A DNA stretch of 19,400 bases from Ceratorhiza oryzae-sativae (GCA_030998015.1 JARWMV010000202.1:1-19400); one strand, 5' to 3'. Positions 1-8,289 are shown, counted from the stretch's first letter. Notes: generated by a model from the sequence alone, not told the origin. Translations and numbers: made by a program.

Positions 1-126
1 CGACCGTTCGTCATTTTCAGCCGGCGGCTAAATATCGATATTATGCCGCGCACTAGCAATCGCAAACGGTTGCGATTGCTCACGTTGGTTGGTGGGACAA
101 GTCCCACCAGCAACTAACGCGCGCGG
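1..126 (+). repeat. PR1 copy 1, cut by the window edge
   Basis: This is the right-hand part of the PR1 palindromic element. It starts inside the GACGACCGTTCGTC hairpin and runs to the terminal CTAACGCGCGCGG. It interrupts a minus-strand LAGLIDADG ORF straight after codons for STYSLP, where the family normally continues with C-F-N. Whether it is the long or short form cannot be told. Confidence 0.9.
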
Positions 127-786
127 AGGCAGTGAATAGGTACTAAAATATCTACTTTCATACACTTTACCAGTTCGTTTATCCGGAGAGGAATTAGGGG
201 ATTTAGGGGCACTTGGGCAATAATAGCTAAATAACTCATATAAATGCATAAGATAATCCTTATGAACAATTCCTTGTTTAAACATTAATCTTACATTTCT
301 AGGTTGTCTATCAATGTGCAGGTCGCCTAGTATCAAACCCACAAGGATTTGTTTTAGTTCATCTGACAAAGTAAATTTAGATTTTTCCAGAACAGTTAAC
401 CGGCCACTGTGATTGTGGCGGGGTTTATCCGCAGGGCAGATAGGGACTGAAAAAGAAAGAATTAAAAATACCGTGTTGGGTTCTAGCTCCACAAAAAGAT
501 GAAACACAAACAGATCAAAAAACACACGTAAAGGATTAAACACGGAAACTAAGGCAACTAACCAATAAAATATTGTTTCAATGCTTTGACTTATTAAAGT
601 CAAAAGGAATACCCAACTAGGGACACCTATGCCAGATCCAATTGACTGAATATAAACAACATTAAATGATAATGCCGCGGCATAAAGTAGTACAAAAGTT
701 CCTATTCCAATTCCTAATAAAGGAGATATTCGAAGAGAAGGTAGCGCAATGGCTAATATGTTAATAATGTTACAAGCAAAGAGCAT
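28..786 (-). CDS. nad2: Probable nad2 5' exon fused in frame to an intron LAGLIDADG ORF, interrupted by PR1
   Basis: An open frame starts at ATG 786. Residues 1-85 or so are hydrophobic, with LLYAAALSFNVVYIQSIGSG near residue 33 and LISQSIET further on. I recognise this as like the N-terminus of basidiomycete NAD2, a membrane subunit of respiratory complex I, although the stretch GVPSWVF departs from the expected GIYSGLF. From about residue 100 the frame becomes a single-motif LAGLIDADG endonuclease: TLSDELKQILVGLILGDLHI, then HKDYLMHLYELFSYYCPSAP and YFSTYSLP. This is the usual layout of an intron ORF continuous with its upstream exon. PR1 copy 1 cuts it there, and the rest of the protein lies outside the window. 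The last 35 or so residues of the frame are translated repeat. The exon boundary cannot be placed, and the nad2 call rests on memory of the family. Confidence 0.55.
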   Translation of the reverse strand: MLFACNIINILAIALPSLRISPLLGIGIGTFVLLYAAALSFNVVYIQSIGSGIGVPSWVFLLTLISQSIETIFYWLVALVSVFNPLRVFFDLFVFHLFVELEPNTVFLILSFSVPICPADKPRHNHSGRLTVLEKSKFTLSDELKQILVGLILGDLHIDRQPRNVRLMFKQGIVHKDYLMHLYELFSYYCPSAPKSPNSSPDKRTGKVYESRYFSTYSLPPRALVAGGTCPTNQREQSQPFAIASARHNIDI

Positions 787-906
787 CTCTTTTATTGATT
801 TATTAAAAATCCCGGATCATTATAGTATTCTGCTTCGATAAATCCAGTCAACCACCCATTTAGGGTTAAAGCCGTATTGTCCACAGCCAATTTGGGAATA
901 TTCATA

Positions 907-1025
907 CCCTCGAGAATCGATGTAGATTTGCCTTCGCAAATCATTCGATTCTCGGCGAGGTATTCCGAGGTACCCTGGAACTTTAAGTTCCAGGGTACCT
1001 CGGAATCAGACGCCGGCCGCGCTGG
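907..1025 (+). repeat. Hairpin module Z (two hairpins), copy 1
   Basis: This 119-bp module recurs at 6681-6799, and truncated at 7217-7332 where it joins a PR1 fragment. The first hairpin is GAGAATCGA/TCGATTCTC enclosing GATTTGC-CTTC-GCAAATC. The second is CGAGGTACCCTGGAA/TTCCAGGGTACCTCG around an ACTTTAAGT centre. The flank CGGAATCAGACGCCGGCCGC is shared by all three. Confidence 0.85.
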
Positions 1026-1273
1026 GGACGCCCGAAATGCACCTTTACGGTGGTTTTGGGCCCTAGTGCCCCCCCCAAGTGGGGGGTCAATGGCGCCACA
1101 AGTTTTGTGGCGCGCATTGCAATCATTGGGGGTCACCGGCGACGGTACTCGCCCTGCCTAGGCAACTGCGCTTTAGCGCACGTCTTGGCAGGGGTAAGAA
1201 TGCAAAGCATTCTCGGCCGCACCGTCTGCCCCCCAATACGCTGGCCTTACAGGCTTGGTAACGCATTGGGGGT
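1026..1273 (+). repeat. Composite of GC hairpins (I, B and H families)
   Basis: From left to right: about 65 bp containing ACCTTTACGGTGGTTTTGGG and CCCCCCAAGTGGGGGG that the otherwise identical locus at 6799 lacks; GGCGCCACAAG/TTTTGTGGCGC; the GACGGTACTCGCC junction; hairpin B inverted at 1151-1194; GAATGCAAAGCATTC; and hairpin H at 1230-1273. Most of 1141-1236 is an inverted copy of 7952-8042. Confidence 0.8.
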
Positions 1274-1654
1274 CTATTGGTACTTCTTTTGACGATCGTA
1301 CCTTTGCCTAATAAACTTAACAATTTTTAAGCTAAAGGTCTATCCTTAGAATTAAACGTTATACCTATTATAACTCTATTTTCGTTTGTTATAGATAAAT
1401 AACCATCTCCTTCAAGTAAACCTGCGAGGTAAGAACCCAAATAATCTTCTATACTTTTAAAGCATCCCTGATTTACCTCAACTGGGTATTATCTATTGAA
1501 GAGTTAGCACAAGTTTTATCGGAGAATGTTAACAAAGTAAATTTTAGCTTTAACAAGTTTAAATAAAATACCGTTTTAAATGGAACATAAATCTCTCTAA
1601 AGAAATAATTTGCCATCAATTATATTAATAGTAATATTTTTACATATTACTCCT

Positions 1655-1960
1655 TACATCACTGTAAGGTTTAGACTATGTCACATACTAACCAGCATTT
1701 TTAGCCCAAGACACGTCAGGGTCTTTAACTATCTTGGTACTGGTAAGCACTTGGGAGCTCGTGTCCGGATTATTGTTAGTGCAACTCACCGATTAGTCGT
1801 TGAACTTTCCTAAATCTACCTTTTCATTTTGGCAGCGCGCTATGCGGCTGCTCAGAAAAGATGCACTGATCTAGGCTTAGCTGCAAATTGTCTTTACAGA
1901 AAGATATCTTTGCAATTCACCCAATTTGTCTTTAGTACTCACATACTAAGAGGACTATGG
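1655..1960 (-). ncRNA. Group I intron catalytic core (probable cox1 intron 2)
   Basis: On the minus strand the conserved group I blocks appear in order. A P/Q-like pair (AATTGC ... AATTTGCAGCTAAGCC) lies at about 1877-1916. The R element GTTCAACGACTAATCGG is at about 1789-1805. The S element GACATAGTCT is at 1673-1682. R and S form P7 through GACTA with TAGTC. The core lies downstream of the broken intron 2 HEG, so it is assigned to cox1 intron 2. A possible intron end is the G at 1617, followed by ATGGCA at 1611-1616, but the cox1 exon expected next (MAFPR...) does not follow. Confidence 0.8.
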
Positions 1961-2125
1961 CAATAATTATCTAAGGATTTAACACTTTTAACATGCAAAG
2001 CAAGAAAATGTTAGAAGGGGATTAATAACTACAAAATTTAAACGGGTCTATATCCCCTGAAGACTAGGAGTGCCGAATAAAAAATTCGGGCGGTTAATAA
2101 TTTTTAAGATCTTCTAAATGATCCC

Positions 2126-2297
2126 CCGCCGGCGTTAGAGGGAATCCTAAAGATTCCCTCGTAGAAAATGACGACCGTTCGTCATTTTCAGCCGGCGGCT
2201 AAATATCGATATTATGCCGCGCACTAGCAATCGCAAACGGTTGCGATTGCTCACGTTGGTTGGTGGGACAAGTCCCACCAGCAACTAACGCGCGCGG
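2126..2297 (+). repeat. PR1 copy 2, short form (172 bp)
   Basis: Complete short PR1 from CCGCCGGCGTTAG to CTAACGCGCGCGG, with GGGAATC-CTAAA-GATTCCC uninterrupted. It is inserted in the C-terminal codons of the cox1 intron 2 endonuclease. Confidence 0.95.
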
Positions 2298-2374
2298 AGT
2301 CCGTTTACTATTCATGCCGGCTTTGATTGTCTTAATTTTAGTTCGACCTTCAGATGTTAGATGTTGTTTATCCC

Positions 2375-2417
2375 GCCCTGCCAAGACGTGCGCTAAAGCG
2401 CAGTTGCCAGGCAGGGC
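2375..2417 (+). repeat. Hairpin B, copy in the intron 2 endonuclease
   Basis: A 43-bp module with outer stem CCCTGCC/GGCAGGG and inner stem TGCGC-TAAA-GCGCA. Nine copies occur, at 1151-1194 (inverted), here, 3808-3851, 5115-5158, 7990-8033, 9075-9118, 9798-9840 (inverted), 10575-10618 and 16003-16045. The right arm varies (TTGCCTAGG, TTCTCTAGG, TTGCCAGG, TTGCCCAGG). This copy is read through in frame. Confidence 0.9.
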
Positions 2418-3101
2418 AATAATCATATCATAACATAGTTTCCAATCAAAATAATTAAGTCGTTTACTTGAAAACAGTGGGAATTTCCCTAGATATGTAA
2501 TAATTGTAGAATGTTTAGATGGACTAGTTACTGCAATAACATAATTGCTTTCACCACTATTTCGTGTTCTATCATTGAGTACTACTTCTAGAGCTTGTGA
2601 TATAGCTTCAAGTACAGGAAGATATGATTCACCTGTAATAGGATCGGCTTTTCGTTGCTCAATTCGCATACGTAATTCAGTTCGATCTCGCCCTGATCCG
2701 TCTTGATTTTTATCTCGAATACTAATATCAAAGGATCAATCAGCGTCGATAAAACCAGCTAACCAAGCATTTTCTAGAATTGGACTAGTATCAACAGAAT
2801 TAATCATAATAGATTCTCCAGTGTGACTATTAATCCAATTAATAAGATTATTAAACTGGTGTAACTTGGGAGTTCGTAAATAGCCATTTATCAAGGAAAT
2901 AACATTAAGAAGACCTGAAATAGAACTAATTGTTAGCACATAAGCATGATTTTCTTTTTTATGGCGAATAGTACCACCCAATATTGTTTTAAGAACCAAT
3001 ACTAAGGGATAATCATATTCAGTAAACGTGATAGCAAAATGGGGATTATATTTTTTTCCGCTAGGAGCATGTGTAGTTTTAGGAATCCATATGTGACCGG
3101 C

Positions 3102-4349
3102 ACCTTGGAATTTACCCCTTCCACGTTGTGGAGGGGTTTTGTGTTTTTAAAATAATCCAGTAAACAAAAGTATAAATTGCCTTGGTTCAGAATTTATAAG
3201 TGAATTTTATAGAACATAGTAGGCACCATGTGTGGTCGTACAATCGATCGAAGTTTATCCATAGATTTTTTTTGAAATAAAAATTTGATATTGACCTTCT
3301 TTGCTTTGGTGAAGGGTACATTTTAATTCGTACCGTACCATTAATACATTCATCAACCGTACTACATCTTGAATCGTGTAGGAATCGGTACATAAACGTA
3401 AACCACCACTAACCACAAATTTACCATCCCCTTGGATCCAATGTGCTAATGCCACTGGATCTAACATGTTGAATATGTCTTGGGGTATAATTTTTACTCC
3501 ATTTTCAATAAATAATTGATGTATTTTACTAAAACAAGATAAAGACCGAGTTTGGAACGTTAATGAATAAAGTAATTTACTATTTCTGATTCTAGTTCTA
3601 AATGTAGGCAAACCAGCACAATAATGAGATAAAGCCACAAAAACATTCCAAAAATATTCAAATTTATCTAAAGACTGAGTAAGTCCCAAACGAGCTTGGG
3701 TTTTGGTTTCAGCAAAACTGATCCACCCGTCGGATAACAACAAGCCCACGACTATTGAAAACTGATAAGGAGCTAATTCATACATTTGAGAATGTAATTT
3801 TTTATTACCCCTGCCAAGACGTGCGCTAAAGCGCAGTTGCCCAGGCAGGGCTCTACCATTTCCTATTCCACTTTCTAAATTCGTCCCCCAAACTACTAAC
3901 CCTAGCGATTGGTTAGACCCATTATTGGTTTTATTTTTTAAATTATAAAATTTCATAAATGTTATATATTATTAATTTGCTCTCTTCTTTTCTTACAGCT
4001 GAGCTAAAGACTCGCCCAAGCAGTACCTTGCTTGGGAAGTCGTGCAGAAAAGTGGTTAGAGATGTCTCTATTTAATTCAACCTCAACCATTGCGTTCATT
4101 TCAATTTTTAACGTGATGGTAATTTCGGGCTTGGCGTATATTGACCTTAAGGTCAATGTACGCCAAGGTAATACTGAGGAATAAACTACGAAATTTGAAT
4201 TAAACGTTACCCAGACAGAATCAGGATAACATGGAGACGGGAAGGGATAGCCAGGTTATGTAGAACCAACAATGGACCTGTCTGGGCGCAGACAGCTCCC
4301 AAAAATACCGATTCTACAGAATCTAGCTGATTTTGCGTTGCCAATTTTC
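3102..4349 (-). mobile_element. Insert inside the intron 2 HEG (candidate nested intron with its own HEG)
   Basis: The endonuclease reading LRAYLAGLWEGE stops at 4347 and resumes as GHIWIPK at about 3098. The tetranucleotide CACC (plus strand) is present at both edges (3101-3104 and 4349-4352), so the joint can slide by 4 nt. The 1.25 kb between holds a LAGLIDADG ORF (3194-3956) and a 390-bp structured leader (3957-4349). The leader has stems such as CCCAAGCA/TGCTTGGG and GGCGTA(T)ATTGACCTTAAGGTCAAT. I could not identify a clear group I R/S pair in the leader, so an intron is inferred and not shown. A HEG plus flanks moved as DNA is the alternative. Confidence 0.65.
3194..3956 (-). CDS. LAGLIDADG endonuclease within the insert, one frameshift near its end
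   Basis: Starts at ATG 3956. The N-terminal part has LGLVVWGTNLESGIGNG. A translated hairpin B (3808-3851) gives about 15 extra residues, then APYQFSIVVGLLLSDGWISF (first motif region), FRTRIRNSKLLYSLTFQTRS, FIENGVKIIPQDIFNM and ALAHWIQGDGKF (second motif region), then YTIQDVVRLMNVLMVRYELK. The continuous frame ends at TAA 3255, but the family's usual C-terminus (MDKLRSIVRPHMVPTMFYKI, ending HL) is encoded directly downstream in the next frame, to TAA at 3194-3196. The two frames meet at a run of eight A residues near 3265-3275; seven would join them. This is either a sequencing error or a real lesion. The protein is expected to cut an intronless target site and act as a homing endonuclease or maturase. 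Confidence 0.85.
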
Positions 4350-4463
4350 ACCCTCCCAAAGACCTGCTAAATAAGCTCTCAATCTTTGAGGAGATTGCAC
4401 AACACTAAATAATCGTCTAAACGACAACACAGTGTTAAACAGTCTTAGATAACTACTAAATTT
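4346..4463 (-). pseudogene. N-terminal part of the cox1 intron 2 endonuclease
   Basis: The frame is continuous with cox1 exon 2: KFSSYLRLFNTVLSFRRLFS, VVQSPQRLR, then AYLAGLWEGE, the first LAGLIDADG motif. The motif is cut by the insert at 3102-4349; the codons AAT TGG CAA after it belong to the insert and reach a stop soon after. The remainder of the protein is at 2094-3104. If the insert is spliced out, the two parts could be rejoined in frame, so this is not certainly dead. Confidence 0.75.
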
Positions 4464-4499
4464 ATCCGGTGCCCCGATTTGTACTGGAACTAAGTAATT
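4464..4499 (-). CDS. cox1: cox1 exon 2 (36 bp)
   Basis: Twelve codons, NYLVPVQIGAPD, match the COX1 segment directly after GGFG. Both boundaries obey group I rules: intron 1 ends in G (4500) before AATTAC, and the exon ends in T (GAT, 4464-4466) before AAATTT. Such micro-exons arise when two introns sit close together, here after coding nucleotides 237 and 273. The next exon should begin MAFPRLNNISF; I did not find it on either strand of the window. Confidence 0.8.
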
Positions 4500-4584
4500 C
4501 TTTTTTATTAATTTTAACTAAACTTATTTAAAATTCACCTTATTTGGGGTAGTTTAATATAAAATCATACATGTTATTTTGAAA

Positions 4585-4695
4585 CAAGATAGGACTATAA
4601 CTTCAGGTCTTTGACCGCGTTACGGTTAGTCTCTGAGGACCCAAATCCAATTTTTCGATAAAATCATAATTTGGTTTCCTGCGGATTTTCCATTG
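4585..4695 (-). ncRNA. Group I intron core of cox1 intron 1
   Basis: On the minus strand the conserved blocks appear in order: a P-like TCCGCAGGAAACC (about 4672-4690), R as AGAGACTAACCGTAACGCGG (about 4612-4635), and S as AAGTTATAGTCC (4591-4603). P7 can form by GACTA with TAGTC. This is the ribozyme that would excise intron 1. Confidence 0.8.
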
Positions 4696-4997
4696 TTATT
4701 TTATAATTTTGGCCGTACTTTTGCATATGCTATGTAAAACAAAGACGCCATAAAGTAAGCTAAAAGCTGACTTCCATAATAGATTTAGGTTTATAAAATT
4801 TATATTCACTCTTGTCAATTTAATAATAATTTATTATTTTATAGGTGACTTTAGGAATTTTCCGCAAATAGTAACGTAATAAGGTACACCTTCACAGGTA
4901 TACACGGCAATTAATTAGTACATTATTCTATTTTTTAACCCAGTTTGTATGTTTGAAATAAACCACACTAAGGGGATTAAGTTTCATTTTATTTATG
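4696..4997. other. AT-rich intron 1 interior, no gene seen
   Basis: AT-rich sequence between the group I core and repeat K. It holds no ORF, no tRNA and none of the GC hairpins. Confidence 0.5.
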
Positions 4998-5205
4998 ACC
5001 CGTGCACGCCTGCGAACGCCTTGGCTTGCCAAGGCGGCCCTGGCGTGCGCGCGGCTCGCCGCGAACGCGGCCTCGTTAACAATGCCCACGGGTCGTTGAC
5101 CCTCCGCTTTATTACCCCTGCCAAGACGTGCGCTAAAGCGCAGTTCTCTAGGCAGGGCGGCTGAAATCTTGGGTTACACCTAAGATTTTAGCCGATAGAG
5201 CGGGG
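4998..5205 (-). repeat. Repeat K, copy 1
   Basis: About 207 bp, from GACCCGTGCACGCC to TAGAGCGGGGC. It contains the palindromes GCCTTGGC-TT-GCCAAGGC and GCGCGGC-TC-GCCGCG, GAACGCGGCC, a hairpin B (5115-5158), and AAATCTTGGGT/ACCTAAGATTTT. It is almost identical to 10457-10664; a third, expanded version is at 10992-11190. It starts directly beyond the stop codon of the intron 1 endonuclease. Confidence 0.9.
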
Positions 5206-5207
5206 CA

Positions 5208-6680
<1,473 letters not shown>

Positions 6681-6853
6681 CCCTCGAGAATCGATGCAGA
6701 TTTGCCTTCGCAAATCATTCGATTCTCGGCGAGGTATTGCGAGGTACCCTGGAACTTTAAGTTCCAGGGTACCTCGGAATCAGACGCCGGCCGCGCTGGC
6801 GCCACAAGTTTTGTGGCGCGCATTGCAATCATTGGGGGTCACCGGCGACGGAC
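6681..6853 (+). repeat. Hairpin module Z copy 2 plus GGCGCC hairpin
   Basis: Module Z (6681-6799) is followed directly by GGCGCCACAAG/TTTTGTGGCGC and CATTGCAATCATTGGGGGTC. It is the form of 907-1145 without the 65-bp insertion present at 1026-1090, so the two loci form an empty/filled pair. A single difference (TGCAG for TGTAG) marks the inner hairpin. Confidence 0.85.
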
Positions 6854-6903
6854 TTTAAGCCTAAAGACCTAATTTATACATCATCATAGATGGCATTAAA
6901 TCC

Positions 6904-7125
6904 CCGCCGGCGTTAGAGGGAATCCTCAGATGAGGTAGCCTTGACCATGAGTCTCATGGTCCAGGCTACCTCCCATAAAGATTCCCTCGTAGAAAATGAC
7001 GACCGTTCGTCATTTTCAGCCGGCGGCTAAATATCGATATTATGCCGCGCACTAGCAATCGCAAACGGTTGCGATTGCTCACGTTGGTTGGTGGGACAAG
7101 TCCCACCAGCAACTAACGCGCGCGG
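6904..7125 (+). repeat. PR1 copy 3, long form (222 bp)
   Basis: Complete PR1 with the 50-bp inner hairpin. It splits the endonuclease between codons for PVVQS and DLMPSMMM. The flanks are AAATCC on the left and AGATTGTAC on the right, the same as copy 15. Confidence 0.95.
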
Positions 7126-7216
7126 AGATTGTACAACAGGTAGGCTTTTTCTAGAAATTCTAATCATGTACTTATTTTTTTGTAGTATAATAGAACATTC
7201 TAGTTTGAATTTATTT

Positions 7217-7407
7217 CCCTCGAGAATCGATGTAGATTTGCCTTCGCAAATCATTCGATTCTCGGCGAGGTATTGCGAGGTACCCTGGAACTTTAAGTTC
7301 CAGGGTACCTCGGAATCAGACGCCGGCCGCGCACTAGCAATCGCAAACGGTTGCGATTGCTCACGTTGGTTGGTGGGACAAGTCCCACCAGCAACTAACG
7401 CGCGCGG
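7217..7407 (+). repeat. Hairpin module Z copy 3 joined to a PR1 fragment
   Basis: Z runs from 7217 to about 7332 and passes at GCCGGCCGC into the right end of PR1 (about 7326-7407: the GCAATCGCA and GTGGGAC hairpins and the right terminus). The shared CCGCGC suggests recombination between the modules. The minus strand is open throughout, adding about 65 codons inside the broken endonuclease. Confidence 0.85.
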
Positions 7408-7700
7408 CAATGTCGGGGGTCGACGGTTAAGAACACTTATTAATAGATTTGTTTCTTCAAAGGTAAATCCATTAGTGCAGATATAAATATCGGAATCTCT
7501 AATGTGGAAACAACCATCATCAGCTAGCCAGTAGGCTAAAGACAAAGGAGTTAGCAAGACATCTATGTTTGCCGGAACAACTTTTTTTCCATCCAAATAA
7601 AAAAGATCATAATAAAAATTAAAGCAGGGTAAAGATCTTGCTTCAAATCTTACCCGTGCCCGCCTACGATCGCAGCTCCGCCTCAAGTTATATAACCGGT

Positions 7701-8041
7701 GACCCCCGACATTGCCGCGCGCGTTAGTTGCTGGTGGGACTTGTCCCACCAACCAACGTGAGCAATCGCAACCGTTTGCGATTGCTAGTGCGCGGCATAA
7801 TATCGATATTTAGCCGCCGGCTGAAAATGACGAACGGTCGTCATTTTCTACGAGGGAATCTTTATGGGAGGTAGCCTGGACCATGAGACTCATGGTCAAG
7901 GCTACCTCATCTGAGGATTCCCTCTAACGCCGGCGGGCATTACAATATCGGGGGGCAGACGGTGCGGCCGAGAATGCTTTGCATTCTTACCCCTGCCAAG
8001 ACGTGCGCTAAAGCGCAGTTGCCTAGGCAGGGCGAGTACCG
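7701..8041 (-). repeat. 341-bp duplicated block, copy 1, with PR1 copy 5
   Basis: Nearly identical to 8786-9126 at a distance of 1085 bp, same orientation. Contents: GACCCCCGACATTG, PR1 long form (7715-7936), GCATTACAATATCGGGGGG, GTGCGGCCGAGAATGC/GCATTC, hairpin B (7990-8033). The arms around PR1 pair with each other, so PR1 lies in the loop of an older palindrome. Confidence 0.9.
7715..7936 (-). repeat. PR1 copy 5, long form
   Basis: Complete 222-bp PR1 in the inverse orientation, seated between GACCCCCGACATTG and CAATATCGGGGGG, which are inverted repeats of each other. Confidence 0.95.
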
Positions 8042-8289
8042 TTGCGTTGGGGCCGCCCGAATGGTTTCGGTCCAGCAAGATTTTATAAATCTTGCATGGA
8101 AGGATTCCATAGGAATCCTATGCCCGTAGACCCCCAATGATGCAATTAGGGGCCACTTAAAATAGCAAAGCTATTTTAGAGGCCCCGTAATTGCTTCATT
8201 TGGGGGGTGGATGCCCCGGGGTAATGGCACTCCCAATACGCTGGCCCGTAGGGCGTGCCTTACAGGCTTGGTAACGCATTGGGAGGCCG
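8042..8289. repeat. Hairpin cluster (F, I and H families)
   Basis: Contains hairpin F at 8071-8100 (CAGCAAGATTT-TATAAATCTTG; other copies 9435-9464, 13577-13606, 14783-14812, inverted 18697-18726), GAAGGATTCCATAGGAATCC, GGCCACTTAAAATAGCAAAG with its partner CTATTTTAGAGGCC, and hairpin H at 8232-8283. It separates two pieces of the broken endonuclease. Confidence 0.75.

Larger units (their letters stand above)
828..1616 (-). pseudogene. Broken two-motif LAGLIDADG homing endonuclease
   Basis: The pieces read on the minus strand. From ATG 1616 an open stretch includes LLTFSDKTCANSSIDNTQL, then a frame change near 1470. Next comes DYLGSYLAGLLEGDGYLSI (first LAGLIDADG motif), then FNSKDRPLA, an in-frame TAA at 1327-1329, and KLLSLLGKGTIVKRSTN. 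About 365 bp of GC hairpins (907-1273) follow, then NIPKLAVDNTALTLNGWL and TGFIEAE, the start of the second motif. The protein stops matching right after that acidic residue at 828. It therefore carries a nonsense codon, a frameshift, a hairpin insertion that replaced the middle, and loss of the C-terminal half. It lies just after the intron 2 core, so it may have belonged to a third cox1 intron; no exon sequence between the two is convincing. Confidence 0.7.
2094..3104 (-). pseudogene. Main part of the cox1 intron 2 LAGLIDADG endonuclease, C-terminus split by PR1
   Basis: From 3104 the frame reads GHIWIPKTTHAPSGKKYNP, then INGYLRTPKLHQFNNLINW, then the second LAGLIDADG motif AWLAGFIDAD followed by TGA (2736-2738, Trp in mitochondrial code 4), SFDISI, KFPLFSSKRLNYFDWKL, and RTKIKTIKAGMNSKRT. 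Hairpin B (2375-2417) sits inside and is translated in frame as about 14 extra residues between YDMIIA and DKQHLTSEGR. PR1 copy 2 (2126-2297) splits the tail: SKRT before it, DHLEDLKNY and TAA (2094-2096) after it. PR1 plus two G residues is 174 nt, so the frame is kept, but PR1 carries an in-frame TAG. The N-terminal part lies at 4346-4463, beyond a 1.25-kb insert. Confidence 0.85.
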
